From positions 930,001 through 994,000 of the forward strand of contig NZ_PJMS01000001.1 of NCBI RefSeq assembly GCF_002846555.1: 64,000 nt of DNA. Direction: 5' to 3'. The position numbers were made by a program, and so were the translations under genes. Every line of letters begins with the position of its first letter. Position 1 is the first letter of the stretch. This stretch comes from Aquimarina sp. MAR_2010_214. GTDB lineage: Bacteria; Bacteroidota; Bacteroidia; Flavobacteriales; Flavobacteriaceae. The notes beneath the pieces were generated by a model. The model saw only the letters and a list, made by a program, of their open reading frames with translations, was not told the origin of the DNA and made no database searches. Positions 9,982-19,333 of the stretch are shown piece after piece.

Positions 9982-11085
9982 ATGAATATCGAAAAACTTC
10001 TGGCTTTACTCACTCTTAAAAAAGTAACCAATCTTGGAGATAGCTCTATCAAAAAATTAATACGTGAAGTTGGCGATGCAGAAGCGGTGCTTGCCGAAAA
10101 AACAAATAACCTACTCAAAATTGATGGAATAGGGAAAATGAAAATCAAAGATTTGCATAATCCGGAGTATCGAAGAATGGCAGAAAACGAGCTTCAATTT
10201 GTACAGGAAAATAATATTAATTATTTGGTGTATGATCAACAAGATTATCCAGAAAGATTAAAACATTGTATTGATAGCCCGGTGGTATTGTTTAGTTCGG
10301 GAAATATTGATCTTCAACACAAAAAAATTGTGAGTATTGTAGGTACTCGTCAAGTAACTCGATATGGAGTACAGTTTTGCGAAGAATTGATAGAAACACT
10401 GGCGCCTGTAAATCCTGTTATCGTATCGGGTTTTGCTTATGGTGTTGATATCACAGCGCAGCGAGCAGCTGTAAAACATAATCTACAAACTGTAGGTTGC
10501 CTGGCGCATGGCTTAAATCAAATTTACCCTAAAGCGCATAAGAAGTATGTTGCTCAGATCGAGGAAAATGGCGGGTTTTTTACAGATTTCTGGAGCACAG
10601 ATACTTTTGATCGCAAAAATTTTCTGGGCCGTAATCGAATTATTGCAGGACTTAGTGAGGCAACTGTAGTTATTGAGAGTGCTGATAAAGGAGGCTCTTT
10701 GGTGACTGCTGATATTGCTAATTCTTATAATCGCGATGTATTCGCGGTTCCTGGCAGAGCACATGACCCTTTAAGCAAGGGATGTAATATGTTGATAAAA
10801 ACCCAGCAAGCCCATATGCTTACCAGTGCTGCGGATCTAATGTATATGCTTAATTGGAAACTTGATGAGAATAAGCAACCTGCTGTACAAAAAAAATTAT
10901 TTGTAGAGTTAGATGAGCAAGAAAAGAAAATCTATAATTTTTTAACCGATAACGGAAAAGAACTATTAGACGTTATAGCTTTACAGTGCCAAATCCCTAC
11001 GTTTAAAACGGCTTCTGTTTTACTTAATATGGAGCTAAAAGGGGTTGTGAAACCGCTACCGGGAAAATTATTTGAGGCAGTCTGA
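9982..11085 (+). CDS. dprA: DNA-processing protein DprA
   Basis: 367 residues with an N-terminal HhH/SAM-like region (about 1-65), the Rossmann-like DprA core (GTRQVTRYG, SGFAYGVDITAQRAA, GRNRIIAGLS, DKGGSLVTADIA, FAVPG) and a C-terminal winged helix (about 305-367). DprA loads RecA onto incoming single-stranded DNA during natural transformation. The complete core is relevant here because a DNA-uptake gene lies close to a large array of acquired genes. Confidence 0.95.
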   Translation: MNIEKLLALLTLKKVTNLGDSSIKKLIREVGDAEAVLAEKTNNLLKIDGIGKMKIKDLHNPEYRRMAENELQFVQENNINYLVYDQQDYPERLKHCIDSPVVLFSSGNIDLQHKKIVSIVGTRQVTRYGVQFCEELIETLAPVNPVIVSGFAYGVDITAQRAAVKHNLQTVGCLAHGLNQIYPKAHKKYVAQIEENGGFFTDFWSTDTFDRKNFLGRNRIIAGLSEATVVIESADKGGSLVTADIANSYNRDVFAVPGRAHDPLSKGCNMLIKTQQAHMLTSAADLMYMLNWKLDENKQPAVQKKLFVELDEQEKKIYNFLTDNGKELLDVIALQCQIPTFKTASVLLNMELKGVVKPLPGKLFEAV

Positions 11086-11167
11086 TTGTTTTTATATTAA
11101 GAACTCGCTCTTTTTTTATATTATATTTGAAATGAAATCAGGAATTCTTCAAATCAAAAACACACAA

Positions 11168-12085
11168 ATGAAATTACTATCGATATTCATAGGGATATTC
11201 TGTTTTTTTGCTTGTTGTACTACTAAAGTAAATACTACTATGACAGATTATCAAAAGGCTAAGGAAATTCAGGAAAAAATTGAGAGGGGAGATTTGATGA
11301 TTGCGATATTAAATATCAACAAGGTTGATGAAATGATTGACTTATTTACTAGATCAGGAGATTCTGGTAACGCTGGTGGTTGGTACGAATTAGGTATGAT
11401 TTATTATAAAGGTATAGGTGTCGATCAAGATGCTGAGAAAGCGGTTTCTTACTTTAAATTGGCTGCAGAATCAGAATATGGCATCGATGCGTGGATAAAA
11501 TATATAAGAATAGCCTATTTTGCTAATCTCACTTCTATACCCACTAATGATATTATCGGTTTAGTTAGAAAATTGGAGAAAGAAGATCCTAGCGGAGAAT
11601 TATATTTACTAAAGGGTTATATGTTATATCAAGGGTATGCATACAAAGAAAACCCGGAAGCTTCTTTATTGGCACATCAGGAATCTGCCAATAAAGGAAA
11701 TGCTGATGCGATGTTCGAATTGTGTATTTATTATACTCAGGGAATAGGAGCAGAACAAGATGTACAAAAAGCGTTGGATTGGTGTATTAGAGCTGCAGAA
11801 AACAATAATACCAGAGCAATCTATAATCTGGGGGCGTACTATGCTAGAGGATATGAAACTATACCAAAAGACACCAATAAAGCAATAGAATATTATACCA
11901 AAGCTGCTAATCTGGGTCATGGTAAAGCTGCAGGACAATTGGCTGCAATGTATATTATGGGAGAGGAAGTCGATAAAGATGAAGAAAAAGCCAAGATGTT
12001 TTATAAATTGGCTTTTGAAAATGATTTTGATATTGATATTTTCTTTGAAAATTTAGGCCTTGAAGAACTTAACTTAGACGATTAA
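11168..12085 (+). CDS. Sel1-repeat lipoprotein
   Basis: The ATG at 11168 gives a lipoprotein leader (IFIGIFCFFACCTT); the frame is open further upstream but would overlap dprA. About five Sel1-like repeats follow (for example AMFELCIYYTQGIGAEQDVQKAL), forming an alpha-solenoid for protein contacts. 305 residues, no catalytic motif. The function is unknown. Confidence 0.82.
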   Translation: MKLLSIFIGIFCFFACCTTKVNTTMTDYQKAKEIQEKIERGDLMIAILNINKVDEMIDLFTRSGDSGNAGGWYELGMIYYKGIGVDQDAEKAVSYFKLAAESEYGIDAWIKYIRIAYFANLTSIPTNDIIGLVRKLEKEDPSGELYLLKGYMLYQGYAYKENPEASLLAHQESANKGNADAMFELCIYYTQGIGAEQDVQKALDWCIRAAENNNTRAIYNLGAYYARGYETIPKDTNKAIEYYTKAANLGHGKAAGQLAAMYIMGEEVDKDEEKAKMFYKLAFENDFDIDIFFENLGLEELNLDD

Positions 12086-12091
12086 GCATAA

Positions 12092-12138
12092 TAATGATCT
12101 CTCTCTTAAGTATGTTATACAAAGCAATTTGATCATTA
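12092..12138. terminator. Inverted repeat between convergent genes
   Basis: TAATGATC (12092-12099) and GATCATTA (12131-12138) pair perfectly across a 31-nt loop between the Sel1 gene and the convergent SnoaL-like gene. The short stem makes a bidirectional terminator possible but weak. Confidence 0.3.
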
Positions 12139-12495
12139 CTACTTATAAAAAAATTGCTCTTTTATGATTTTTCCATCACTTACTTCATAAACAATGATCT
12201 CATCGATTTCTATATTGTCATTATTTACCATGGTTACATCTGTAATCATTCGTATACTAAAATGATCTTTACTCACTAATGGTTCTGAAACCTCAAAATG
12301 ATTCCATTTTTTTACATACAAAAGAAAACGTTTTTCTTTTTGAACCATAGCTTCTAAACCTACTACTGATTTTTCTTTAAATTTATCAGGTTCTTGATTT
12401 ATCGCATTTGTAGCAAATAATTGTTGCTGAGCCTCCAAGAATTTTTTTTCTCGTAACAATTCTACTAGTTTATTAGCTATTGTTATAGTTGTCAT
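12139..12495 (-). CDS. SnoaL/NTF2-like small protein
   Basis: 118 residues starting at the ATG at 12495 (TTITIANKLVELLREKKFLEAQ); the longer open frame upstream lies inside the hydroxylase gene. The sequence has the alpha+beta cone pattern of the NTF2/SnoaL superfamily (nuclear transport factor 2-like), ending in EIIVYEVSDGKIIKEQFFYK. Ligand or reaction unknown. It overlaps the end of the fatty-acid hydroxylase gene by 23 bp, so the two are probably translated from one message. Confidence 0.72.
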   Translation of the reverse strand: MTTITIANKLVELLREKKFLEAQQQLFATNAINQEPDKFKEKSVVGLEAMVQKEKRFLLYVKKWNHFEVSEPLVSKDHFSIRMITDVTMVNNDNIEIDEIIVYEVSDGKIIKEQFFYK

Positions 12496-13375
12496 GTATT
12501 GTTTTTTTGTGGTTTTTAAAGTAAGAAGGGCGCCATATGAGACTACCAAAGATAATTCTAAATCGATCAACCCAGGTTCTGCATTGTTTTACATCTTTCC
12601 ATATATTTTTGTATTCAATAAAATTGATAGTGATAGGATTATTAGAATTTATGTTTTTCGTTAACCCATAAATCACTTTTTCTTCTTCTCTCTGAAAAGT
12701 ACCAAATAGTTTATCCCATAGTATTAGAACTCCACCATAATTTTTGTCGAGGTATTTTTGATTAGAACCATGATGAACTCTATGCACAGATGGAGTATTA
12801 AATATTTCGTCTAACCAACCCAGTTTGATAATTCTTTCAGTATGTATCCACGTTTGATATTGTGCAACAAAAATTAATGAAACTATTGCTTGAAAAGGAT
12901 TAAAACCCATTAATATCATTGGTATAAGAAAGACCCACTCAATTGCACTTTCAATAATACTTAATCGCATAGATACCGTTAGGTTATAATCTTCAGAAGA
13001 ATGATGTACGCTATGATTGGCCCATAAAATACGATGCTCATGTTCTAGCCTGTGCATCCAGTAATATGTAAAATCAGCAGCCAACAGACTTAAAATCCAG
13101 GTCCAGCCATTCATAGGAATCTCAAGTGGTGATAGATGGTAAAAGGGCAGGAGACAAATGATCCCAATAGAACCAAAGACTGTTTTTTCTAATAATTGTC
13201 CGAGAAAAAATATAATGATGTTAGCTCCTGTATCTTTCCATCTTCGTTCCTTGCTAGTAAAAAAGTCTAAGCAAATTTCAAAAAAGATAAGTGTTATATT
13301 GATGATAAAGAAATACGCTACATAGTTTAGTATCTCTGAAGTCTGGAAAAGGAAAACAATTTCTTCTATATTCAT
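12473..13375 (-). CDS. Fatty-acid hydroxylase / sterol desaturase superfamily membrane enzyme
   Basis: The ATG at 13375 (NIEEIVFLFQ) is the preferred start, giving 300 residues; the frame upstream encodes a different small protein in another frame. Several membrane helices surround the di-iron histidine clusters HRLEHEHR, NHSVHH and HRVHH, the eight-His pattern of integral-membrane hydroxylases/desaturases. It should hydroxylate or desaturate a lipid in the inner membrane using O2. The substrate is unknown. It overlaps the preceding small membrane-protein gene by 4 bp (ATGA). Confidence 0.86.
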   Translation of the reverse strand: MNIEEIVFLFQTSEILNYVAYFFIINITLIFFEICLDFFTSKERRWKDTGANIIIFFLGQLLEKTVFGSIGIICLLPFYHLSPLEIPMNGWTWILSLLAADFTYYWMHRLEHEHRILWANHSVHHSSEDYNLTVSMRLSIIESAIEWVFLIPMILMGFNPFQAIVSLIFVAQYQTWIHTERIIKLGWLDEIFNTPSVHRVHHGSNQKYLDKNYGGVLILWDKLFGTFQREEEKVIYGLTKNINSNNPITINFIEYKNIWKDVKQCRTWVDRFRIIFGSLIWRPSYFKNHKKTIHDNYNNS

Positions 13376-13551
13376 TTTTGCTGTTGGTTTTCTGGTATGA
13401 AGTATAAAAACCAAAGGAACCATAAGAGGCTTAATAATCCCCAAATGGAACCTTGACCATGGTAATAATCGATCACATCTGAGAATGTATAGAAACCAAT
13501 ACATCCTAAAACTCCTAAGTACCAGTGTTTTTGAAACGTAAAGTTCTTCAT
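13372..13551 (-). CDS. Small Trp-rich membrane protein upstream of the hydroxylase
   Basis: A 59-residue frame, ATG at 13551, reading KNFTFQKHWYLGVLGCIGFY and ending in a Trp/Leu-rich helix (LLSLLWFLWFLYFIPENQ). Two hydrophobic segments are visible. Its TGA overlaps the ATG of the hydroxylase as ATGA, the classic arrangement for coupled translation, which supports it as a real gene. No family recognised; a partner or regulator of the hydroxylase is possible. Confidence 0.62.
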   Translation of the reverse strand: MKNFTFQKHWYLGVLGCIGFYTFSDVIDYYHGQGSIWGLLSLLWFLWFLYFIPENQQQK

Positions 13552-13620
13552 GTTTTTTTACTTATGAAGCAAAAGTAATAGCTATACTAAAGCACATGTT
13601 TGTTAATTTTGGACAATATG

Positions 13621-14496
13621 TTATTTGATAGGAATATAAATCTCGGTAAGTAATTCGTGTTGCGGAGTATCTGCATTATCATTAAGAAAAAACTCTAATG
13701 TAGGCTTATCTACTAATTCTAATTGTATGTCTGTGATCCAATGTGAATATATATAATCATAAGTGATTATGGAGTCTTCATGACTTCCCTTATGAAGAAA
13801 TTTGGCATATTTTTGAGGCGCTATCGTTTTGATTCTAAACAACCCTTCTACTTCAAATTTTGATGATGATTCTATAACAATACCCGCATTATATCTACAA
13901 TGTACACTATCAGTAATATCATTGTCATCTAATATTTCTGCCATACATATGGTATCATGATCAAATACATTATTTTTTGATGCATACGTTATGAGTTGCT
14001 TCCAGGTTTCTTTAATACCTTTAATATTCTCAAATGTACCTTGATAGGTTAGGTATAGAAAATCGAGACTGGGTAATTCTTCAATTTCAAAAGTAACTGA
14101 GGATTGTTGACTCACTTTATGTGGATCTATTGTTTTTTGAAATAGTTGTCGTTTAAACTCCTGATCTTCTCTAAATTGAGAAGGAGAACAATTAAATTGA
14201 TTTTTAAATGCTTTACTAAAAGCTGCGATGTCACTATATCCAAGAAAAAAAGCGATTTCAGAAATAGTAGTGTCAGAATATTTAATGTATTGTGCTGCTT
14301 TCTCTAGCTTAATTCTTTTGATGTACTTTCCGATCGTTTCATGATGTAGCGCAAGAAATATTCGATTTATATTTCGATAGGAGTAATACGATACCTCTTC
14401 TATATCTTTGATAGTGATATCTTCTTTGAACTTCTTATCTAAAAAATCTAATAAAGACTTATACCTTTCAAGTTGCGTAGGATTACTCATAAACAT
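13621..14496 (-). CDS. AraC-family regulator with GyrI-like effector domain
   Basis: 291 residues. The N-terminal ~110 carry two helix-turn-helix units of the AraC/XylS type (TISEIAFFLGYSDIAAFSKAFKNQFNCSPSQFR). Residues about 130-291 form a GyrI-like (SOUL/effector-binding) domain (VTFEIEELPSLDFLYLTYQG). This is the SoxS/Rob-GyrI architecture of small-molecule-responsive activators. It is divergent from nothing nearby; the tricorn-like gene follows 57 bp downstream in the same direction. Confidence 0.9.
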   Translation of the reverse strand: MFMSNPTQLERYKSLLDFLDKKFKEDITIKDIEEVSYYSYRNINRIFLALHHETIGKYIKRIKLEKAAQYIKYSDTTISEIAFFLGYSDIAAFSKAFKNQFNCSPSQFREDQEFKRQLFQKTIDPHKVSQQSSVTFEIEELPSLDFLYLTYQGTFENIKGIKETWKQLITYASKNNVFDHDTICMAEILDDNDITDSVHCRYNAGIVIESSSKFEVEGLFRIKTIAPQKYAKFLHKGSHEDSIITYDYIYSHWITDIQLELVDKPTLEFFLNDNADTPQHELLTEIYIPIK

Positions 14497-14553
14497 ACAT
14501 TGTTAAGTAAGATACAAATACCATCACAATGTGATGTTGTTATTTTTAGACAA

Positions 14554-17500
14554 TTATTTACTCCCTAATTGCTTCATTATTTCTGATACTGCTTTATCTA
14601 ATTGTGGTTGATTATTTTCTAAACGATTTTTAAATGTTTCTTTGACATAAATATCTGGTGCAACTCCTGTTTTTTCTAAATTTTTACCATCTAATGTATA
14701 ACATCCCCAGGAAGGTAAACGATAGGAGGAACCATCTACCAGGCCTTTGCTAGAGGTAAAAATAATCCATCTATAGGTTTCTGTTCCTATAACTTTACCC
14801 AGACCAAGTTCTTTAAAACCAGCAGAAGTCATCTCTGCATCACTTAAGGTTTGCTCATTTATCAGAATTACGATAGGTTTTACCGCGGGTGCAAAATTGG
14901 GCTGTGAGGTAAGTTTACCATCCCTATATTTCCATTTTAAGTAAGGTCTCTGAGATAAAAATTGTAATACCTCATCATGCACATTTCCTCCTGTATTATT
15001 TCGTAAATCCAGGATTAGGGCATCTCTTTTATACCCTTCAGAAACCATTTCCCTTTTAAAGTTTTTGAGTTCCCCACGTACCATATTTTTCATATGAACA
15101 TAGGCAATTTTTTTATTGCTTTTTTGATCTATATAGGATTGGTTACTATCGACCCATTCATCATAGCGTAAGCTTCTTAAGCTTCTCGATGAGATTGGGT
15201 GTAGATTTACTGTTATCTTCTGCGAATTACGTTCGAGTGTTAATTGTATTTCCTGATCCAGAGATGGTTGCGTAAAATATAGTTCTCTATTATTTTTTGA
15301 ATCGATTTTTTGGTTATTTACGGCGATTAATCGATCTCCTGGGAGTATATTTTTGTTGGCTACATCTGCAGGGCTGTCGGTAATAATTCTTTCTACCTGA
15401 TATGGATCATTTTTAGAGAAAACAATTCCTGTTGCCAGTGTTTTAGTACTATAAAACTTCTTTTCCTCTTTACCGGTAGAACGAAACCCAAAGTGAGATG
15501 TATTTAGCTCACCCAACATATCATTAAATAATAGTCTTAAGTGAGAACGATTATTGATATAAGGTAAGTAAGCTGCATATTGATCTCTAAGTTTTTTCCA
15601 ATCTTCTCCATGAAAATCCCCATCATAAAAGTTTTCTCCAAAACCGGCCCAGGCTTCCCAAAATATCTGTTGAAATTCATCAGACAATGTTTTTCTGAAT
15701 TTATGGTCAATTTTGATTTCTTCGGTCTTATTATTTTCAATATTGAGAGTGTGAATATTACCTTCTAACAGTATATAATGATTTTCTTTTGCCGATGCTA
15801 TTTGATAACCAGAAACTTTGGCATCTCCGACTTTCTCTGTTTTATTTTTCTCAAATGGTTTTATAGTAGTTTTCCATAGTTTAGCATCTCCTTCATCGTG
15901 ATTAGAGATATAAAACACATAAGAGGTTTCTTCTTTATCAAAAACATAGGTTCCACCTTGATATCCAAAAGCAGGACTAATACGTTTTATACGCTCCATC
16001 AACCCTTTTGGATTAATATTGATCTTTATCGTTTCAGTTTTGTCTTTTTTATCGGCATCTTCCTTTTCATCTTTATCGTCTTCTTTTACTTCTACAAATA
16101 ATTCTTTAAACTTATTAGAAGTATAGGGAGCTTCATACTTATCTAATGCCATTTGATAAATACCAGCTTCATCTAGTCCATAAGGGTAACTGGGTTGTGT
16201 AAGGTTAGAACTAAAGTAGATGTATTTACCATCAGGGGACCAGAAAGGACTACTTTCGTTTACCCCGGTTTGGGTAAGATTTATTATTTTTTTTGAAGGG
16301 ATGTGATAGGTAAAAACATCTTGTTCAAAATCACGTATCGCATTATAAACGAGATACTGGCCATTTGGAGAAAACCTGGGTTGCGGTGGATATAGTGCCC
16401 AGAATTCATCTTTTACAACAGTAGTGCTTTTTAGGTTTTCGAGATTAAGAAGGCGTAATTCATCTCTACCACTTATATAGGCTACTTGGGTACGCTTTGG
16501 GTTTATTTCGAGATTTACATTACTTCGAGAATCAGAGGTGATTTGTTTTTCTTTGCCTTTTCCTTCCGCAGAAATAGTAAATAGATTAAGATATCCATCT
16601 ACAGTCTGGTTGTATAACAAGGTGCGATTATCCTTAAGCCATTTTACCTCAACTACTCGTTCTGCAGGGTTGACAGGTATTTGCTGAATAAATTTACCTT
16701 TTGGATCAGAGACAAATAGTGCACCACGCGAAACGAAGGCCATCTTTTTATTATCAGAGGAAATATCAAAATTGGTAATGTTCCCCTTTGTCTTAAAATC
16801 CCGGGTTTTTTCTAATGTGTTATTAAGATAGATCTTAATCGGTACTTTTTTTGTGGTATTAGTGGCTACATCATACAGGTAAATTTGATAATCTTTACCA
16901 AAAACCACGTGACTTCCATTAGCGCTTACTTGTGGTCTTGCGATAGAGGTGTCAAATTTGGTTAGGGTCGTTTTTTTACCATTTTTAAATGTGTACAGAT
17001 TATATTCTCCGTTAGCTTGGTCAGAAACAAAATAGAGGTTTCCATTTTTGTCTATTGTCGTCCAAAAATCTTTTCCTTTATACGAAGTGTGTTCTTTATA
17101 TTCTTTAGTTTGGGGATTATAGGATTTTATATTAGGATTATAATCTCCTTTATATCGTTTTCTATGCGTAAAATTTTTGCTTTCCCAACTTTCATTAAAG
17201 AAAATTTCTCCTGTGGTAGGGTGGGGTACTATATTATGAACGGTATTAAAATAATGATTAAATAAACGATTTGGAGTCCCACCAGAAACAGCTACTTCAT
17301 ATCCACTAAAACGATTTTCTCTGGATGAGGTAAAATATATTTTTTTTGAATCCCATGACCAGCTATCTACATCATCGGTAGCATCATGAAAAGTAAGTTG
17401 ACGAATTTCTCCTCCTTTTATAGGCATGATATACACGTCTTTATTACCATATTGGGTAGCACTAAAAGCTAACCATTTCCCATCGGGAGAAATAGTTGGT

Positions 17501-17703
17501 AATGTCTCGTCACCTTGCATTCCGGTAAGTCGGGATGCCTCGCCACCACGAGAGGGCACTTTCCATAAATCCCCATCATAACTAAATATAATAGTCTGCC
17601 CGTCTGGAGTTAAGGTGGGGTCGATTGTAAAGTATGCTTCTTGTGCATAAGACGCAATACTAAATACAAAACAAAGAATTGCAGTGAAGAGTGATTTGAA
17701 CAT
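14554..17703 (-). CDS. Tricorn-like S41 protease with beta-propeller and PDZ domains
   Basis: 1049 residues: signal peptide (about 1-20), WD40/PD40-type propeller repeats through about residue 640 (for example ISPDGKWLAFSATQYG and SPDGKYIYFSSNLT), a helical C1-like region, a PDZ domain near 765-850 (GIVFSKNDPYQVERIITDSP) and an S41 peptidase domain. The nucleophile region is LILDLRNNTGGNVHD followed by LSDAEMTSAGFKELG. This is the tricorn core protease layout, here secreted, acting on peptides. The region 15537-17265 contains only shadows of it on the other strand. Confidence 0.92.
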   Translation of the reverse strand: MFKSLFTAILCFVFSIASYAQEAYFTIDPTLTPDGQTIIFSYDGDLWKVPSRGGEASRLTGMQGDETLPTISPDGKWLAFSATQYGNKDVYIMPIKGGEIRQLTFHDATDDVDSWSWDSKKIYFTSSRENRFSGYEVAVSGGTPNRLFNHYFNTVHNIVPHPTTGEIFFNESWESKNFTHRKRYKGDYNPNIKSYNPQTKEYKEHTSYKGKDFWTTIDKNGNLYFVSDQANGEYNLYTFKNGKKTTLTKFDTSIARPQVSANGSHVVFGKDYQIYLYDVATNTTKKVPIKIYLNNTLEKTRDFKTKGNITNFDISSDNKKMAFVSRGALFVSDPKGKFIQQIPVNPAERVVEVKWLKDNRTLLYNQTVDGYLNLFTISAEGKGKEKQITSDSRSNVNLEINPKRTQVAYISGRDELRLLNLENLKSTTVVKDEFWALYPPQPRFSPNGQYLVYNAIRDFEQDVFTYHIPSKKIINLTQTGVNESSPFWSPDGKYIYFSSNLTQPSYPYGLDEAGIYQMALDKYEAPYTSNKFKELFVEVKEDDKDEKEDADKKDKTETIKININPKGLMERIKRISPAFGYQGGTYVFDKEETSYVFYISNHDEGDAKLWKTTIKPFEKNKTEKVGDAKVSGYQIASAKENHYILLEGNIHTLNIENNKTEEIKIDHKFRKTLSDEFQQIFWEAWAGFGENFYDGDFHGEDWKKLRDQYAAYLPYINNRSHLRLLFNDMLGELNTSHFGFRSTGKEEKKFYSTKTLATGIVFSKNDPYQVERIITDSPADVANKNILPGDRLIAVNNQKIDSKNNRELYFTQPSLDQEIQLTLERNSQKITVNLHPISSRSLRSLRYDEWVDSNQSYIDQKSNKKIAYVHMKNMVRGELKNFKREMVSEGYKRDALILDLRNNTGGNVHDEVLQFLSQRPYLKWKYRDGKLTSQPNFAPAVKPIVILINEQTLSDAEMTSAGFKELGLGKVIGTETYRWIIFTSSKGLVDGSSYRLPSWGCYTLDGKNLEKTGVAPDIYVKETFKNRLENNQPQLDKAVSEIMKQLGSK

Positions 17704-17821
17704 ATTGATGTTTTTGATTGAAGCAGGAAAGATACTAAACTTGAGTAATACAAATTTTAGAATAAAAAGTTAAAAAATTGATTATTAGGTATGATGTAAT
17801 ATTTGACGCGACTAGCGGGAG

Positions 17822-17873
17822 TGGGGAAAAGTAAGTGTAAACCTTTGGGTTTAGCACTTATTAGCTTGCGTAA
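17822..17873 (-). repeat. Leftmost attC-like site of the cassette array
   Basis: On the minus strand the unit ends TTACGCAAGCTAAT (17860-17873) and continues into a hairpin made of GTGCTAAACC and GGTTTACAC. These end bases pair at 12 of 14 positions with the unit start at 19089-19102, showing that the HxlR/SDR pair is one cassette-like unit. No site of this kind was noticed further left. Confidence 0.5.
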
Positions 17874-17875
17874 TT

Positions 17876-18220
17876 TTATTTCAGATTCGCATTGCTCCAT
17901 TCCATTATTTTAGTTAAATTTTCTTTTAAAGATTTTCCTTTTTTCGTTAATCTGTATTCAACTTTAGGTGGAATTACTGGATATGATTTTCTGTTTACTA
18001 TTTTTAATTTTTCCAAGTCTTTTAATTGCTGTGATAACATTTTTTGACTAATTCCGTCAATAGCTTTATCCAATTCATTAAATCGCATTACTTCGTTTAA
18101 GAGCAAAAGCCAAATAATAACAGGTTTCCATTTTCCTCCAATTTGCTCCATAAATATGGTTATTGGACATTCTTTGGCTTGTTGATATTTTTTTTCAATT
18201 ATTTTTTCTTCTGTTTTCAT
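17876..18220 (-). CDS. HxlR-family winged-helix regulator
   Basis: 114 residues with the HxlR pattern: an N-terminal cysteine (KECPITIFMEQIGGKWKPVI), winged-helix core (MRFNELDKAIDGISQKMLSQQLKDLE) and wing (SYPVIPPKVEYRLTKKG). It should repress its own gene and the divergent SDR gene, responding to electrophiles or redox stress through the Cys, as known for HxlR/YodB relatives. The stop lies 3 bp from an attC-like end. It is carried in the same cassette-like unit as the SDR. Confidence 0.93.
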   Translation of the reverse strand: MKTEEKIIEKKYQQAKECPITIFMEQIGGKWKPVIIWLLLLNEVMRFNELDKAIDGISQKMLSQQLKDLEKLKIVNRKSYPVIPPKVEYRLTKKGKSLKENLTKIMEWSNANLK

Positions 18221-18253
18221 TTAAAAGTTCATTTTTCCGACTTATTAGTTAGT

Positions 18254-18273
18254 TACTTACTAAAAAGTAAGTA
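18254..18273. promoter_or_regulatory. Operator palindrome in the divergent HxlR/SDR promoter
   Basis: TACTTACT-AAAA-AGTAAGTA is a perfect 8-bp inverted repeat between the divergent starts (18220 and 18321). HxlR dimers bind such palindromes next to their own gene, so this is the probable binding site controlling both genes. Confidence 0.7.
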
Positions 18274-18320
18274 CTTGTTAAATGTAAAGTTATTTAGCAA
18301 ATTTGCAAAAAAATGATAGA

Positions 18321-19058
18321 ATGGATAACAAAATAATAGTAATTACAGGTGGAACAACAGGAATTGGTTTTGCCTGTGCAGAATACCTTTTGAATTTAAA
18401 TTATCAAGTAATAATAACAGGAAGAACTAGAGAGAATTTAGATAATGCAGTTTCTAAATTAGGTAATAATTCTGTTGGAATTTTATCAGATACTTCATCT
18501 TTAAGCGATATTGATGATTTAGTAAGAAAAGTCAAGAGTCAGTTTGGAAAGATAGATGGATTATTCGTCAATGCAGGTATTTTTAAAGCATCTAATTTTG
18601 AGGGAACTTCTGAAGAATTGTTTGACGAAACTATGAATGTCAATTTTAAAGGTGCTTTTTTTACAGTTCAAAAGTTTATTCCAATTTTAAATAATCCATC
18701 AAGTATTGTTTTAAACACTTCGATTGTTGTTTTTAAAGCATTTGCAGATACGAGCGTCTATACAGCCAGTAAAGCGGCATTAGAGAGTTTGTCAAAAGTT
18801 TTAAATATTGAACTTGTAGATAAAGGAATTAGAGTGAATATCGTTAGTCCAGGGGTTACCGAAAGTCCAATTCAAAAAAAGTCGGGAATGAGTGATGAAG
18901 CTATTGATAATTTATTGGAGCATTTTTCGAGTACTTCTCCAATTGGTCGAATTGTTCAGCCAACAGATATTGCTCCAATTGTTGAGTTTCTACTTTCAGA
19001 TAAGTCACAAGTTTTAAGAAATGAGAAAATCATTGTTGATGGCGGAACAACACTTTAA
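18321..19058 (+). CDS. Short-chain dehydrogenase/reductase
   Basis: Start at ATG 18321 (DNKIIVITGGTTGIGFACAE), giving 245 residues. Classical SDR motifs are present: cofactor motif TGGTTGIG, NAG after beta-4, catalytic Ser in LNTSIVV, and YTASK (Tyr and Lys). It is an NAD(P)-dependent oxidoreductase, substrate unknown. Plus-strand orientation is opposite to almost all other genes of the array, but the unit carries its own divergent promoter and HxlR regulator. Confidence 0.93.
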   Translation: MDNKIIVITGGTTGIGFACAEYLLNLNYQVIITGRTRENLDNAVSKLGNNSVGILSDTSSLSDIDDLVRKVKSQFGKIDGLFVNAGIFKASNFEGTSEELFDETMNVNFKGAFFTVQKFIPILNNPSSIVLNTSIVVFKAFADTSVYTASKAALESLSKVLNIELVDKGIRVNIVSPGVTESPIQKKSGMSDEAIDNLLEHFSSTSPIGRIVQPTDIAPIVEFLLSDKSQVLRNEKIIVDGGTTL

Positions 19059-19088
19059 TTATTAAATACAATGTTCTTACGAGTAGCC

Positions 19089-19162
19089 TTATGCAAGCTA
19101 ACGTTTAGTGTATGGTGTCGTAGCTGACGTTAGGAAGCTATGCACTATGCTCTTATTGTAAG
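19089..19162 (-). repeat. attC-like site between the SDR unit and a gene fragment
   Basis: Imperfect palindrome (AGTGTATGGTG pairing with GCATAGTGC-type sequence) that starts on the minus strand with CTTACAATAAGAGC and ends AAACGTTAGCTTGC. The bases after GTT (19089-19102) match the complement of the unit end at 17860-17873. It is a relative of the site at 32984-33043. Confidence 0.55.
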
Positions 19163-19308
19163 ACGTACTTATTTAGTTCGTTCAAGTTTTTGATTCTATA
19201 ATTTGCTATTTTGGAAGCCTCAATACCTTCTCTTAAAATCTGTATTGTTTCGATTCGAATAGTATTCCCAGCTTTTATCTCTGATTCAGGATTGTCTCCT
19301 TGGTTTAA
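19153..19308 (-). pseudogene. C-terminal gene fragment
   Basis: A 51-codon frame with no start codon reading GDNPESEIKAGNTIRIETIQ and ending KYVLQ just at an attC-like site. An in-frame stop lies directly upstream at 19309. It looks like the 3' end of a lost gene. No family recognised. Confidence 0.45.
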
Positions 19309-19333
19309 TCATGGAAATCGGTTTACATATGTG

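Noticed and set aside
15537..17265. Several short open frames opposite the tricorn-like protease
   Set aside because: They are antisense shadows of one long, well-supported gene and have no start signals or recognisable domains.
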